Shown: positions 43,641 through 56,250 of the stretch, piece after piece
How positions within the stretch are numbered: the stretch's first letter is position 1
Layout of the letters: the number at the start of each line of letters is the position of its first letter
Assembly (NCBI RefSeq): GCF_901000735.1
Contig: NC_081541.1
Span: 35,544,060 to 35,608,059 of the forward strand
DNA length: 64,000 bases
Reading direction: 5' to 3'
Source of the DNA: Corylus avellana
Taxonomy: Eukaryota > Streptophyta > Magnoliopsida > Fagales > Betulaceae
Translations under genes and position numbers: made by a program
Notes under the pieces: generated by a model
Told to the model about the DNA's origin: nothing
The model's database searches: none
The model's input: the letters and a program-made list of their open reading frames with translations, nothing else

Positions 43641-44341
43641 GCATGAACCCAATTTTCATGTAAAAATGATTGTCTTGATTAAAAGAGGATTTCATTAGGA
43701 GTGCAATGAAGGGTTGAATTGTAAAATTAAGTGAAATCCCTCATTCCAGGAATATTGGATTAGAAAGGAAGATAGCTAGCTCTTGGACACTGATTTGTCT
43801 GCTTCTAACTGTTGGTTGGTCCATCATCCATGTGTAGAGCAGTAGCCCTGGCTGGAAATTAAGCCAAGTGTACACGGCACTATGGAAATTCTAGATTGTG
43901 ACTCTCTCATATTTTTCTTGGGATCAATACGTAATGGGACTTATCATTAAGGGACCCACGAGCCTTTTGCTTAACAAGTGTCAGAATCCTGTCAATTATG
44001 GCTGAAAAACACGGAATTTAGACATGAATTTTTGAAGATTCAAATGGATTCTAGGCATGCATGTCTCCTTCATATAATGACACCAATATCATTCATTACA
44101 ATAATATCATTTGGCTGATACCCAAGGGTAGGAAAAACTATTCTCTGCTTAATTTCTTTTTTCGGAGTTTGCAGAAGAAGTTGTGAGGGATAGCCGGATA
44201 TGATAGGGATTCATGCAATACGCACTGTCTCTTTATAGAATCCAAAAACAAACACGTACGTCCAAACCACGAATTTAGTCTTATTACTTTCAATATAAAG
44301 AGATAAATCTTAATGTTTTTCGAGGGTCAAATAGGTTTTTC
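43641..44341 (+). other. Intergenic sequence
   Basis: No gene recognised; ordinary AT-rich sequence. Confidence 0.45.
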
Positions 44342-44372
44342 ATAGACTGTATTGGGCACTTAGTGCCCTTTT

Positions 44373-44562
44373 TTTTTTTTATTGTTACTATTTTTTTATT
44401 GAATTGGTGTTTCATTTCAAAAGCTCAAAGAGCTAACTGGTTAGAGATTACAATGTCTCAAATGCAAAACAGAAGGTCTGCATTCCAGAATTGGTCTTCA
44501 TGGACCGAGAGCCCATACTTAGCAAGAATGTGGGCAGCATGATTAACAGAATGCTTAACATG
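44373..44562 (-). mobile_element. 5'-truncated LINE with RNase H end, in D1
   Basis: On the minus strand it encodes HVKHSVNHAAHILAKYGL, the C-terminal RNase H motif of plant LINE-type elements, followed by a short tail and poly-A (poly-T at 44369-44380 on the plus strand). A perfect 13-bp target duplication TTAGTGCCCTTTT flanks it at 44360-44372 and 44563-44575. The same insertion is present in D2, so it predates the duplication. Confidence 0.88.
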
Positions 44563-45827
44563 TTAGTGCCCTTTTCTATGTGTGCTATATATGTCTACTA
44601 GTCAATAAGCATTCATAATGGTTTATGTATATTTTTATACAAAATAATTAATCAAAATCTACTTTATTTAGTTTAGTTAATGAGTTTTAAAAGACACCAT
44701 ACATCTGATTATCTTTTTTTTTTTTTTTATCTATATCATTTAAATTTATTATTATTTTTTTTTATAAAGATTGTATTTTTTTCTAAAAATCATATTTTTC
44801 AAATTTTTGTTAAAAAAGAGATCTAGAATTTTTTTGGAGAAAGAGAAATGTGGAGAGAGAAATAGTATATTAATGAGATTGATGTGTGAACAGCACCGCT
44901 ACATGGTGCCTATTCACAAATGCCAAAAAAAAAATTTGGCTAAACCATTCTGAGTGCTCTAAGTTATCGTTATTAGTTATGAAATAACACATTCATTTGT
45001 GAGGTTTTTTTATTATTATTATTATTATTATTTATTGAAAGCAATCTTTACCGTTAATTTTTTACACAAAAAGATTCAATAAATAATATTTTGAGTAACG
45101 AAAGCCAAACAATTGCCCCCGTCATCTACAAAATGATAACTATCATTTAATAATAAGTCTCGTTTCTTTTTTTTTTTCTTTTTTTTTTTGTGAGTATAAT
45201 AATAAGTCTCGAGTAGAGCTAATTAAGTCTGGTATCCCTTGCCATCATTCATAATAGAGCAACAGCTGTATCGAGGCTTGCCTCAGCTGGTCAACCCTAT
45301 ATATATTCTATATTACTATTTCCTACTTCTCACAACACAATCTCTCAAGATTTTTTGCACAAGATTTTGCTTTCGTGGCACATATTTGAAAAGTGATATT
45401 TCAATTGCAATAAACAAAGAGATTCGATTATTTCTATTTAATATTTTAACTGGAGTAAAATTCTGTTTGGTGGCCGGGAAACGTGTCTGATAATCAGTGA
45501 ACGTACAAGCAGCTCCCCTTATTCAATTTTTCTTGCACATGTAATCCTAATCTTTAATTAAAAGATATAGCGTGAGAGTTTTGTTCAACAATATGGGGAC
45601 GTGTTTGATGATTAGCAACCAATAAGTCCTAAAGCTATATATATTGGTAAAGACTACTGCTACTCTTCCTACGTATGCTTTTTGTATTATGAGGAAGAGT
45701 ATCGTGGTTACACTTGCCCAAATTCTGCTATATAATTTACATTATTCAATATCTAATTTTATGTGTATATCGTGTCATGGGATTGTGTTTCATGATCACG
45801 GGACAACCCTCTAATTAACCTAATTAA

Positions 45828-45997
45828 AGAGAAATACTAGAATCTAATAAAAATTCTACATTTTGTTCATAAAAGTCAAGTGGCAAGATATCATATTATA
45901 TTTTTAGTGGGGAAAAAAAAAAAAATGATGTGGCATCTTGTCACATTAATTTTTATATGCAAAATATAAAGTTTTTATTAGATTATAACATATCTCT
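45828..45997. mobile_element. MITE private to D1, 170 bp, TAA target duplication
   Basis: Terminal inverted repeats of about 70 bases begin AGAGAAATACTAGAATCTAA and, from the right end, AGAGATATGTTATAATCTAA. TAA flanks both sides (45825-45827, 45998-46000), as in PIF/Harbinger-type MITEs. D2 lacks it (empty site near 48465). The fragment at about 8270-8440 inside the hAT element is a related sequence. Confidence 0.82.
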
Positions 45998-46251
45998 TAA
46001 CCAAAACCGTGGATTTAATAAGGCAACGTGGCTTTTACATATTTTTAAGAAAAAAAAAATTATTATTAGCAAATTATACAGAATCAATTAGTGTGTCATA
46101 TCAATACAAAATGCATCAAAGGATATATTTGTGTTTTTTTACTTATTCTAATGAATTTTTAATCACTTTTTTAAATTACTTCAAAGAATTATTTGCAACT
46201 CGATCAATAATTTTACATTTTTACTATTCTAAATATATATTATTATTATTA

Positions 46252-46503
46252 GGAAAAATTACACTTTATTCTCCTAAAGTTTGGCCAAATGGCCAAAGGG
46301 GTGGCCCCCCGAATATTTTTTTTAAATTTTTTTTATAAAAAGTAAAAAAATAAATAAATTATGGGCAATATGAAAATTTTTGGATGAAATTGGTCGAATT
46401 GAAAAAAATTTGCAAGGTTGAGGGGGTGCATTGCAAAAATTAAAACATTGGTGGTCGAATTGAAAATCGCTCCAAACTTATGGGGTAAAGTGTATTTTTC
46501 CCA
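46252..46503. mobile_element. Mutator-type MITE in D1, internally deleted
   Basis: Same insertion as 48896-49329 in D2 but without about 180 internal bases: the sequence jumps from CCTAAAGTTT to GGCCAAATGGCC. The outer ends are kept (GGAAAAATTACACTTTAT ... GTGTATTTTTCCC). Confidence 0.8.
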
Positions 46504-46881
46504 TATTATATGTATGTCATCAAGTGTTTCCCCAAATTCTGGTTCCTTTTGCTAACTAGCAGGTTGAATTCCATATATAGTTGTAATTAATGATTTTTTT
46601 TTCTTCTTCTTCTTTCTCTTTGGTCAAAAGCAGTTTGGTACGTAGACCTTTTTAGATCTAAATTAAACAGCGCAGCAAAAAGGGGAACACGTCTTACATT
46701 ATATATGTTTACTTTTAATTAAAATAACATTATCAATTAGTTTCCCATTTCTTGGTGCCCAACGTTGTTAATTAGTTGTTGGTTGAATAAAATACAACTA
46801 GTCATTAATATATAATTGAAAGAAAAAAAAAATATATCATATAATAGAATAGACTGTATTCGGCACTTAGTGCCCCTTTTC

Positions 46882-47150
46882 TTTATATATATATATTTTA
46901 TTGAATTGGTGTTTCATTTCAAAAGCTTAAAGAACGAATTGGTCAGAGATTACAATGTCTCGAATGCAAACCAGAAGGATATATATATTGAATTGGTGTT
47001 TCATTTCAAAAGCTCAAAGAACGAACTGGTCAGAGATTACAATGTCTCGAATGCAAACCAGAAGGTCTGCATCCCATAATTGGTCTTCATGGACCGAGAG
47101 CCCATACTTAGCAAGAATGTGGGCAGCATGATTAACAGAACGCTTAACAT
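46882..47150 (-). mobile_element. LINE fragment in D2, with an internal duplication
   Basis: Orthologue of 44373-44562. A stretch of about 86 bases (TTGAATTGGTGTTTCATTTC ... GCAAACCAGAAGG) occurs twice in tandem. The flanking duplication is still recognisable but mutated (TTAGTGCCCCTTTT / TCAGTGCCCTTTT). Confidence 0.82.
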
Positions 47151-48565
47151 GTCAGTGCCCTTTTCTATGTGTACTATATATGTCCGCTAGTCAATAAGCA
47201 TTCATAATGGTTTATGTATATTTTTATGCAAAATGACTAATCAAAATCTACTTTATTTAGTTTAGTTAATGAGTTTTAAAAGACATTATACATCTGATTG
47301 TCTTTTTTTTTTTTTTTTTTATCTATATCATTTAAATTTTATTTTTTTTATATTTTTTATAAGGATTGTATTTTTTTTTTTCCAAAGATCATATTTTTCA
47401 ACTTTTTGGGAAAAAAAAGATCTAGAGAGAGAAATAATATGAAAATTTTTGGAAAAAGAGAGATGTGGAGAGAGAAATAATATATTAATGAGATGGATGT
47501 GTGAACAGCACCGCTACATGGTGCCTATTCACATTTGAGATACATAATTCAATGTAAAATGTTTTTTAGTGTTTTAATTATCTATTTTAGATAAAAATAA
47601 GAAATGAGTAAACCATTTTGAGTGCTCTAAGTTAACCTGATTAGCTATGAAATAACACTTTCATTCATGAGGTTTTTATTACTATTTATTTATTGAAAGC
47701 AATCTTTACCGTTAATTTTTTACACAAAAAGATTCAATAAATAATATTTTGACAAACGTAAGCCAAACAATTGCCCCCGTCATCTACAAAATGATAACTA
47801 TCACTTATTAATAATAAGTCTCGAGTAGAGCTAATTAAGTTTGATATCCCATGCCATCATTCATAATAGAGCAACAGCTGTATCGAGGCTTGCCTCAGCT
47901 GGTCAACCCTATATATTCTCTATTACTATTTCCTACATACTTCTCCTTGCAATTGATACGTGTTAACTCACAACACAATCTCTCAAGATTTTTTGCACAA
48001 GATTTTGCTTTCGTGGCACATATTTGAAAAGTGATATTTCAATTGCAATAAACAAAGAGATTCGATTATTTCTATTTAATATTTTAACTGGAGTAAAATT
48101 CTGTTTGGTGGCCGGGAAACGTGACTGATAATCAGTGAACGTACAAGCAGCTCCCCTTATTCAATTTTTCTTGCACATGTAATCCTTTTCTTTAATTAAA
48201 AGATATAGCGTGAGAGTTTTGTTCAACAATATGGGGACGTGTTTGATGATTAGCAACCAATAAGTCCTAAAGCTATATATATTAATAAAGACCACTACTG
48301 CTCTTCCTACGTACGCTTTTTGTATTATGTGGAAGAGCATCGTGGTTACACTTGCCCAAATTCTGCTACATAATTTACATTATTTATTGCATATATAATA
48401 TCTAATTTTATGTATATATCGTGTCATGGGATTGTGTTTCATGATCACGGGACAACCTGGCCTCTAATTAACCAAAACCATGGATTTAATAAGGCAACGT
48501 GGCTTTTACATATTCTTAAGGAAAAAAAAATATATATATTTTTTATTATTAGCAAATTATACGAA

Positions 48566-48745
48566 GAATCATGATTCAGAGCACGCCTCGGCCTGGCGTG
48601 CTTCAACAGTGAAGCACGCTAGGCTAAAAATTTTTTTTATTTTTTTTTTCAAAAAAATTAAAATAATAAAATAATAATAAAAAAAAAATCACGGCCGGCG
48701 TGCTTCACTGTTGAAGCACGCCGGGCGTGCTCAATATCTTTACCC
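48566..48745. mobile_element. GC-armed palindromic element private to D2, 180 bp
   Basis: A perfect 9-bp target duplication TTATACGAA flanks it (48557-48565 and 48746-48754). Two arms near 48581-48624 and 48692-48730 are inverted copies, and each arm contains the palindrome GCGTGCTTCA-4 nt-TGAAGCACGC. The centre is A/T-rich. D1 lacks the element. A 9-bp duplication suggests a Mutator-type transposase acting in trans. No coding content. Confidence 0.85.
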
Positions 48746-48895
48746 TTATACGAAATGCATCAAAGGATATATTTGTGCTTTTTTAATTATTCTAATGAAT
48801 TTTTAATCACTTTTTAAATTACTTCAAAGAATTATTTGCAACTCGATCAATAATTTTACATTTTTACTATTCTAAATATATATTATTATTAATAG

Positions 48896-49329
48896 GGAAA
48901 ATTACACTTTATCCCCTAAGTTTTGGGCGATTTTCAATTCGACTAGTAATGTTTCAATTTTTGCAATGCACCCTCCCAAACTTGTAAATTTTTTTCAATT
49001 CAACCAATTTCATCCAAAAATTTCCATATTACCCCTAATTCTTTTACTTTTTTATTTTTTTATTAAAAAAAAAAAAATTGGGGTTGCAAAAATGGCTAGA
49101 TGGCCAAAGGGGTGGCTACGGCCACCCCCAAATATATATATATATATATATATAATTTTTTATAAGAAGTAAAAATAAATAAATTATGGGCAATATGAGA
49201 ATTTTTGGATGAAATTGGTCAAATTGAAAAACATTTGCAAGGTTGGGAGTATATTGCAAAAATTGAAACATTGGTGATCGAATTGAAAATCGCTCCAAAC
49301 TTTAGGGGTGGTAAAGTGTATTTTTCCCA
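48896..49329. mobile_element. Mutator-type foldback MITE in D2, 434 bp
   Basis: Long inverted arms (GGGAAAATTACACTTTATCC and, from the right, GGGAAAAATACACTTTACCA) with a GGTGGCTACGGCCACCCC palindrome in the centre followed by (TA)n. Flanked by TATTAATA-type 9-bp repeats. A relative with the same plan lies at 57150-57579. Confidence 0.85.
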
Positions 49330-49655
49330 TATTAATAATATGTCATCAAGTGTTTCCCCAAATTCTGGTTCCTTTTGCTAACTAGCAGGTTGAATTCCAT
49401 AGTTGTAATTAATGATTTTTTTTTTCTTCTTCTTCTTTCTCGTTGGTCAAAAGCAGTTTGGTACGTATGCCTTTTTACATCTAAATTAAACAGAGCAGCA
49501 AAAAGAGTAACACGTCTTACATTATATATGTTTACTTTTAATTAAAATAACATTATCAATTAGCTTCCCATTTCTTGGTGCCCAACGTTGTCAACTAGTT
49601 GTTGGTTGAATAAAATACAATTAGTCATTAATATATTATTGAGAAAAAAAAATAG

Positions 49656-52600
49656 ACCTAATTAGCTAGCATAAAGTTTACGACAGAATAGACACTTTCA
49701 AGAACCATACAACCACTGACACTTAACACATAGAATTTGTAATTAACAAAACACACACACACATATATATATATATACATGATTGATATTTTAGGTTAAA
49801 AGGAAAGAGATCGAGCAGATTGGGGTGCACCAAGTCAACTTGTCTATAAAGAAGTTGTTCAAACATACAAGAAAACTCGTACGAAAGATTTTGTAAAATA
49901 CTTGAATAGTTCTTACCTACCAGCAGTTACATACATTGAATCTTCCCTAGCTAGCTATATCATTCCCTTCTTTTTCCACGGAGACCAACTTTGTGTGCAT
50001 TAGATAATAATAAATTCAATATGTTGGTGACGCATTGAGTATGTTATGCTTGTATCACCTCATCCATCTGCCGACTATATTCACCACAAACCCAACAAGA
50101 TGATGATCTCCATATATTGCAATATTTTATATATGGGGGAAATTTGATTATTGCAAGACTACTCTCCATGTCTCTCTATCTATAGAAGTGACATTTCACT
50201 GATTTGATTGAAGCAATTATCAAGTATACTTTATATCCCACGATTCGGAAGTATCACAAGTTTCATTTTGTTTAGCGGCAATAGATCATTATCTTCTCTG
50301 TAACATTGTAAGGTCCGCGTTAATTGTCTTGTTGTATTGTAGATATTACTAGCTAGGTCTAGGTTAGTTGGCCTCTATATGTACGTACGTCTTTCTTGTA
50401 CAATTTTCTGCGTTTTGTTTTTACATTGGCTAAATTAAAAATCAATGTATATATATATTTGGGGGGATAAAAATCAATTTTTAAAGGCTTATTTTATAAA
50501 AAATTCATATAAATTTAAAAAGAAAAAACAAAATAAAACAAAAATAAAAATTGTGGACCCTTATGCCTTGGGAGGCCCCAAGCCCTCTCTCCCAAGGCAT
50601 AAAGTAGTTCCGCCCTTGATTGACCCATCGATTTAAGTACATGCAGTCGCAAAACATAACATTAAATCCCTTCCTTTAGCATATCAATAATGACCCTCGC
50701 GATCCTAACATGAGGTGATCACCTATCAAAGTCACAGGGCCTAAGAAACGCAGCAATAAAAAAGCATTCAATGAAGGTGAGTCACGTGGCTAACGGTTAC
50801 AATAAATCTTATATAAAAGGCAACAAACTCCAAATAAAAAGATGACTCTCATCTCTTCCTCTTAGACACTATTTTTTTTTTTTTTTAAGTAATATATATT
50901 GTCTTAAGCATTGAAACTATTTCTCACTTCCTATCTCAACAAACGCTTTTGTTAATTTTTTTTTTCTTCTTTACAGATACTTTTGACATTGCTCGATCAA
51001 CCGTTTATCAAACAAAAATCTTTATAGAGGCTAACTCAACTAATCTAAGTATCTAACAATAATGTGAGGCCTATAAAATCTAAATTTCTCTCAATTTGTA
51101 AAACCCTATAGCCTATAGGCTATATACGTACCATTTAAAGCACACAACCGCCCAAAAGGTACAAATTGAATACCAACATCGTAAGTTTTTTGTAACCGCA
51201 AAATTCCAAGTGGTGGACCCCGCTGGATAGAGAGAGGAGCCCATACAGAAAGGCCAAGTGTCAGCCATGCCAACAAAATAGTTTCAAGCATGATTGATTG
51301 AAGAGCTCATCCCTCATCATCTTTATGCTTCGTGACCTTTAGTTTGCTATCGTGTCACCTAATAATTGGTGGGCACTAATCTAACTTGGATAACGTGGCG
51401 AAATGGCGATATCTTGGAGCGGTTTGGGAGGAAACCTGTTACGTGGCTGCTGGTCCCGTACGTTAATTCGCCTTGGTCGCTGTCATGGCGTCTTAAGTCT
51501 CACCAAAAATGTCATTGTTGGTGGCGGCCAAAACCATTGACATTTGTGTCAGAAACAGTGTAAAGCGCGCAATCTCGGCTATGGCGCGCCACGGACTTGA
51601 AGACCTTTGAATGTGGTTCAAACGATTCAGCCCAATATGAACCATATGGTTCAAATGACTAGCGACCAAATAATGTTATGTTTGTCATGTCAGAATTTAT
51701 TCAGAAACGTTCAGAAACGTGTTTTTTTTTTTTTTTTTTTTTTTTTTGTAAACGAAACGTGTTTTTGTTTGATGAATGTTAAATCGTCACATGATTTAAA
51801 AAGTTTAAATTTATATAAGGAGATAAATTTAATAATGCAATTAATATTTTAATAATAAATTTAATTTTTTTAAAAATTCACACATCCTAACAAAATATAA
51901 TCTTTATCAGCAAAACTTATTATTATTATTATTATTTGGCAATATTTCATTGGAATTTTTTGTTACTTTTGGACAGATATTTGATGATGCATGTGATAAG
52001 ACCTAACCCGACATAAAAACTTGCTCGAAGGGAAAAAAGTCATGCATGGAATGGACATTGATATTGCATATATACTTCCTGCATGAGTCATGAAAACGAC
52101 GCCACTTAAGATGTACGAAAATGAATTTCATAATTATTACCTGATGATATATTATAATCCGGAAAAGCTTAAATATTCAACCATATATTTTGGATATACA
52201 TGAACTACTTTTCTTTCTGCAATTAAATTCCGCCAAAAATCGTACACAATGTCAACGCCGTCGTTGCATGATCAAAGGGAGGAGGCAAATAACTAAGGCA
52301 TGGCAACCTTTTTGTTGACCTAATGGAACAAGCGGCTGATAATTGGGATATTGATGGTTTACTTATATAAATATTATATAAGTTATGGCAAAGAGTCTAA
52401 TCTCGTAGGCACCAACCAAATCAATAATACCGTCCGGATGGGAATACGATCTTAATTTTGTTTTGTTATTTCTAATTATCGTGTTTATATGTGATATCAT
52501 ATAATTTAAAAATTTTAAATGACAAAGTAAAATATTTATTTTTGTGAAATTTAATACAAATCATTATTTTTATTTCAAATAAAATTGAGAAAATCTTCGT

Positions 52601-52789
52601 GGATCCTTCTTGATGTCCTAATTAGCATTCATATAAAGTGTTGTCTTCATTTGATTTATTGCTATCGTAACTCGTAAGGAATGAATTTACTGCATGTCAG
52701 ATGATAAGGCCATGGTGGCCTTATCATGGAGTGCCAGCATGACAAGTTAAATGACAGGCATGTTAATCTATGATGGCTAGTGGGGTATA
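49656..52789 (+). other. Long intergenic region without a recognised gene
   Basis: Short simple repeats occur near 49750 and 50450, with a small inverted repeat at 50565-50601 (TATGCCTTGGGAGG ... CCCAAGGCATA). Less AT-rich sequence at 51100-51600 holds short open frames (for example minus 51291-51106 and plus 51366-51563) without recognisable similarity. I see no splice-consistent gene. Confidence 0.5.
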
Positions 52790-53515
52790 ATCTAAAAACT
52801 TTTTCCATTAATAAAGTCTCTTTGTTATTTTATCTCACTAGAAAGTTTTTACCTTCTTTTTTTTTTTTTTTTTTCAGAATTTTGCCATAAATAGATAGTG
52901 GTATATATCAATGAGTAATGCTACAAGTTTCTTTTATATTTCATTTGAGTCTCTCCAAGAATGATGTGGTTATTAAAATTATTATTGTGTTTGTGATTAA
53001 TCATTATTGAATTTTGATCAAATGGTGATTTTAATAGCCACATAATTCTTGAAGAGACTAAGAAGAACACAAGAGGAATTTCTAGAATTACTGATGCATA
53101 TATCAATCGATCATGTGGAGAACCTTGTAAATTGGTAAACTTTCCAAGTAAATTTCACAAAGATAACTGAAATAGTTTCTATGCAATATTCTTTCCATAT
53201 GCATGCACTTATAAATTGGTTTTGAATCATAATGCCTTAATATTGTATTTGTTAGCATGAGCAACTAAAAGTGCAGGTGGCCGGCCGGCAATTAATTTCA
53301 AGTTTACAACTCTAGCTAGTGACCTTTCGAATGCAACAAGTATCAATATTAATATTAAAAGCTTTTTCAATACAAAATATCACTTTGTTATTTTTCTCTC
53401 ACAAGAAAATAGAATTTCGAATTTTTGCCATTAATTAAGAAAGACAGTGATATCTATAAAGAATTAATTATAGAAATTGTTAAACTTTCCGAGTAAAATT
53501 TAATAAAGATAACTT
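52790..53515 (+). repeat. Diverged direct duplication, first copy carrying a MITE
   Basis: About 52795-52912 plus 53093-53175 resembles 53360-53515 (TCACTTTGTTATTTTTCTCTC-type text, ATTTTTGCCATTAAT, TTAAACTTTCCGAGTAAA). The first copy is interrupted by the MITE at 52914-53092. Confidence 0.65.
52914..53092. mobile_element. Small MITE with about 60-bp inverted repeats
   Basis: The left end AGTAATGCTACAAGTTTCTT and the complement of the right end AGTAATTCTAGAAATTCCTC extend as matching arms through GAGTCTCTCCAAGAATGATG and ATGTGGNTATTAAAAT. The nested position in a duplicated segment shows it came after that duplication. Target duplication unclear. Confidence 0.75.
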
Positions 53516-54600
53516 TTTTTTCTTTTTTTTTTTTGGAAGATAAAATTATAAACATAAATATAATGGAAAGCTCATTTTCTCACTATATATGTCAATGGTC
53601 TATGATTGGCATTTTAGTTTAGCAATAAGTAACAATCATTATAAAATAGATAGGATATGTTGAAATACTAGGGCTCTATATATAACGTGCTGAGATTGAT
53701 AGGTTTAGTCAGTACTGAAAAACCAAAACAACGACTACATGTTAACTACATGTATAAGGTTTACATTATAAAACAAATGCAACAACTTGATCATGTTTTA
53801 TAAACTAATTAAACAAAATCAGCTCACCAACTTTTGAACTTCAGTCCCGTTTGGTCATTTCGAAAAGTTAATCACATTGCTTATTGATGATGGACTGTTT
53901 GTACTTATCAAAGTAAAAGCATTTTCATTACCATTTTGCCCCATGTAATTACTGAACCTATTAGTAATATCAACCCATCCTAAATAGTCGCCTCCGGTTT
54001 GATGTGTTTTTTCCTTCTTGTATTGGTGTTTCTTGTTTTCCATCATTTGTCTATTTGATCGGAAAAAGAAAAATGAACACAATCAAATAATGTCCAATTC
54101 CCCCTAACGTGTCAGTATGTACTCTACTACCTACTAATAAAAAGGTAGAAAAATTACCATTATAATGTGAAAAATGAATAAAAAGGAAGGAGTAACAAAA
54201 CAAATTCAAATAGAACAAGCAACCAAACGCATACATGCTTTATACAATGGTCATGAAACTACGTCGTCTTTGCTGTCAAAAGCAACGTCATTTCTGACCA
54301 ACACAAAGTCAATCTCTCTTTCTTCTAGTAGAAAGGAAAGGTCAAACGCCGAGTCTGAAAACGCTTCGTCACGTTCTAATCCTGTCTTCCTTACATTACA
54401 ACTCCTAAACGGCAAAACCGGTTTCCCAGAATAGCGTTTAGCGTGTGGAGCTGAAACGCCGCAAAAAGAGACAACAAAAAACGAGTATTCCTTTCTTTCA
54501 GCTCCATACAATAATATATATTATATAGCCATTTTAGGCTTTTCCCATAAGTACCGGCACCCCCGGTTTTCCGGTTCGAAACGATCACGTCTCCTTGCAC
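53516..54600 (+). other. Upstream region of the WD40 gene
   Basis: AT-rich up to about 54230. From 54240 it becomes richer in CG with scattered ACGT cores, consistent with promoter sequence. No gene. Confidence 0.45.
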
Positions 54601-54654
54601 CACGTGTCACCAACCCACACCCACCACTGGTCGACCCCTCCTATTTATATATAA
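54601..54654 (+). promoter_or_regulatory. G-box and TATA box of the WD40 gene
   Basis: CACGTG at 54601-54606 (in CACGTGTCAC, also ABRE-like) and TATTTATATATAA at 54642-54654, about 145 bases before the ATG at 54799. bZIP/bHLH control is a plausible inference from the G-box. Confidence 0.65.
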
Positions 54655-54798
54655 CCCCGACCATCCTCACAGCCTTTGATAAGTTTCTCATAATTTTTCT
54701 TCAAAACTTTCCTTCAAAATCTACGATTCAACAAACACCCCCTCAATTTTTCTCTTTCTTTCTCTCCAAGTTTCTTTTTCTCTTCATTGCTGCTTATA

Positions 54799-56250
54799 AT
54801 GACAAACGACAGGGGAGGTACCGTGGTGTTGGAGCAGAGCGGTAGTCTGAGGCGACCTAAATTCGGAGCTCTATTACATTCCGATCCGGGTATGCCTTCC
54901 ACGAACAACCACAACGACGAAAGCTACTCGAGCAGCCATCGACATAGCATTGCTTACGATTACCAACACCGCCATAGCAGCGGTTCGGCTGCGATGAGCC
55001 CCGGAAACTTCGAGACTAGTAGTGCTGCAGCCTCACCGTACGCCATGTCTCCGTGGAACCAATCCTCTCCGTACGCGCAATCTCCGTGGATAACATCTTC
55101 GCCGTTCAACCCATTCGATGAGGGTACTCATCGAAACGGCCTCATCGGCTCGCTGGTACGCGAGGAGGGTCATATATATTCTTTAGCGGTTTCCGGGGAT
55201 TTGTTGTACACGGGTTCGGATAGTAAGAACATACGCGTTTGGAAGAATCTCAAGGAGTTCTCCGGGTTTAAATCCAATAGTGGGTTAGTCAAAGCCATTA
55301 TTATATGCGGCGACAGGACTTTCACCGGCCACCAAGACGGCAAAATCCGGATCTGGAAGGTTTCCCACGCTAACAATTTCAAACGTAATGGAAGCTTGCC
55401 CACCTTCAAAGACTTCCTCAAGAGCTCCGTCAACCCAAAAAACTACGTGGAAGCCAGACGACACCGGAGCGTCGTTCGTATCAAACATTTCGACGCCGTT
55501 TCGTGCATGAGCTTGAACGAAGAGCTGGGGTTGTTGTACTCCGGCTCCTGGGACAAGACCATGAAGGTGTGGCGCATCGCGAACTCCAAGTGCTTGGAGT
55601 CCATTACAGCCCACGACGACGCCGTAAACGCCGTCGTTGCGGGATTCGATTCCTTGGTCTTCACAGGGTCGGCGGACGGAACGGTCAAAGTTTGGCGGAG
55701 AGAGCTGCAAGGGAAAGGAACGAAACATTTCTTGGTCCAGGTATTGTTGAAGCAAGAAAACGCGGTGACCGCTTTGGCCGTGAACCAATCGGGCAACGTG
55801 GTGTACTGTGGGTCGTCGGATGGGATGGTGAACTATTGGGAACGTGAAAAGCACTTGTCCCACGGCGGGGTCCTGCGGGGCCACAAGCTGGCGGTGCTGT
55901 GCTTGGCGACGGGAGGGAATCTGGTGTTCAGTGGGTCCGCAGATAAGAATATATGCGTGTGGAGGAGGGAGGAGGAGGGCGGGGCCCACGTCTGCCTTTC
56001 GGTCCTGACTGGCCACACCGGGCCCGTCAAATGCCTGGCCGTTGAGGAAGATCAGGACTCTGGTGATACAGGTGATCAACAGTGGATAGTGTACAGCGGG
56101 AGCTTGGACAGGTCCGTGAAGGTCTGGCGCGTGTCTCAGCACGCTCCGGATCTGAGGCAGATGAGGATTGCGGAGCACGCGAGTAATGGGAAGCCTGCAG
56201 GCGCAGTGAGAGGGAGCCAGAACAGGAGGCAGCATAGCCATCAAAGCTAA
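54799..56250 (+). CDS. JINGUBANG-like WD40 repeat protein
   Basis: A single exon of 483 residues. The first ATG (54799) is used; the frame is open four codons further but without ATG. The N-terminal 100 residues are Ser/His/Pro-rich with [19 protein letters not shown] repeats. A seven-bladed propeller starts at [17 protein letters not shown]; blade ends are IRVWKN, IRIWKV, MKVWRI, VKVWRR, VNYWER, ICVWRR and VKVWRV. Blocks such as [13 protein letters not shown] and [20 protein letters not shown] match Arabidopsis JINGUBANG, which restrains pollen germination and links to jasmonate synthesis in pollen tubes. Other plant WD40 proteins of this clade are stress-related, so the exact role is open. 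Gene intact, length typical. Confidence 0.93.
   Translation: MTNDRGGTVVLEQSGSLRRPKFGALLHSDPGMPSTNNHNDESYSSSHRHSIAYDYQHRHSSGSAAMSPGNFETSSAAASPYAMSPWNQSSPYAQSPWITSSPFNPFDEGTHRNGLIGSLVREEGHIYSLAVSGDLLYTGSDSKNIRVWKNLKEFSGFKSNSGLVKAIIICGDRTFTGHQDGKIRIWKVSHANNFKRNGSLPTFKDFLKSSVNPKNYVEARRHRSVVRIKHFDAVSCMSLNEELGLLYSGSWDKTMKVWRIANSKCLESITAHDDAVNAVVAGFDSLVFTGSADGTVKVWRRELQGKGTKHFLVQVLLKQENAVTALAVNQSGNVVYCGSSDGMVNYWEREKHLSHGGVLRGHKLAVLCLATGGNLVFSGSADKNICVWRREEEGGAHVCLSVLTGHTGPVKCLAVEEDQDSGDTGDQQWIVYSGSLDRSVKVWRVSQHAPDLRQMRIAEHASNGKPAGAVRGSQNRRQHSHQS

Larger units (their letters stand above)
44342..46848 (+). repeat. Large tandem duplication, copy D1 (2507 bp)
   Basis: Starts ATAGACTGTATT and is followed directly by D2 starting with the same text at 46849. 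Shared blocks include GCATTCATAATGGTTTATG, GAGCAACAGCTGTATCGAGG, GTGGCCGGGAAACGTG and CCCAACGTTGT. No conserved reading frame spans the copies. D1 has a private MITE at 45828-45997 and an internally deleted MITE at 46252-46503. Confidence 0.92.
46849..49655 (+). repeat. Large tandem duplication, copy D2 (about 2.8 kb)
   Basis: Direct copy of D1. Differences: an extra about 85-bp duplication inside the LINE relic (46903-47067), a private 180-bp element at 48566-48745, and a complete instead of deleted MITE at 48896-49329. Ends near 49655, where D1 similarity stops. Confidence 0.92.

Noticed and set aside
46009..49172. Several 60-110-codon ORFs in D1/D2
   Set aside because: AT-rich frames that overlap MITEs and LINE relics and are not conserved between the two duplicate copies.
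51106..51563. Possible small genes in less AT-rich sequence
   Set aside because: About 60 codons each, no recognisable motif, no clear splice or promoter context.
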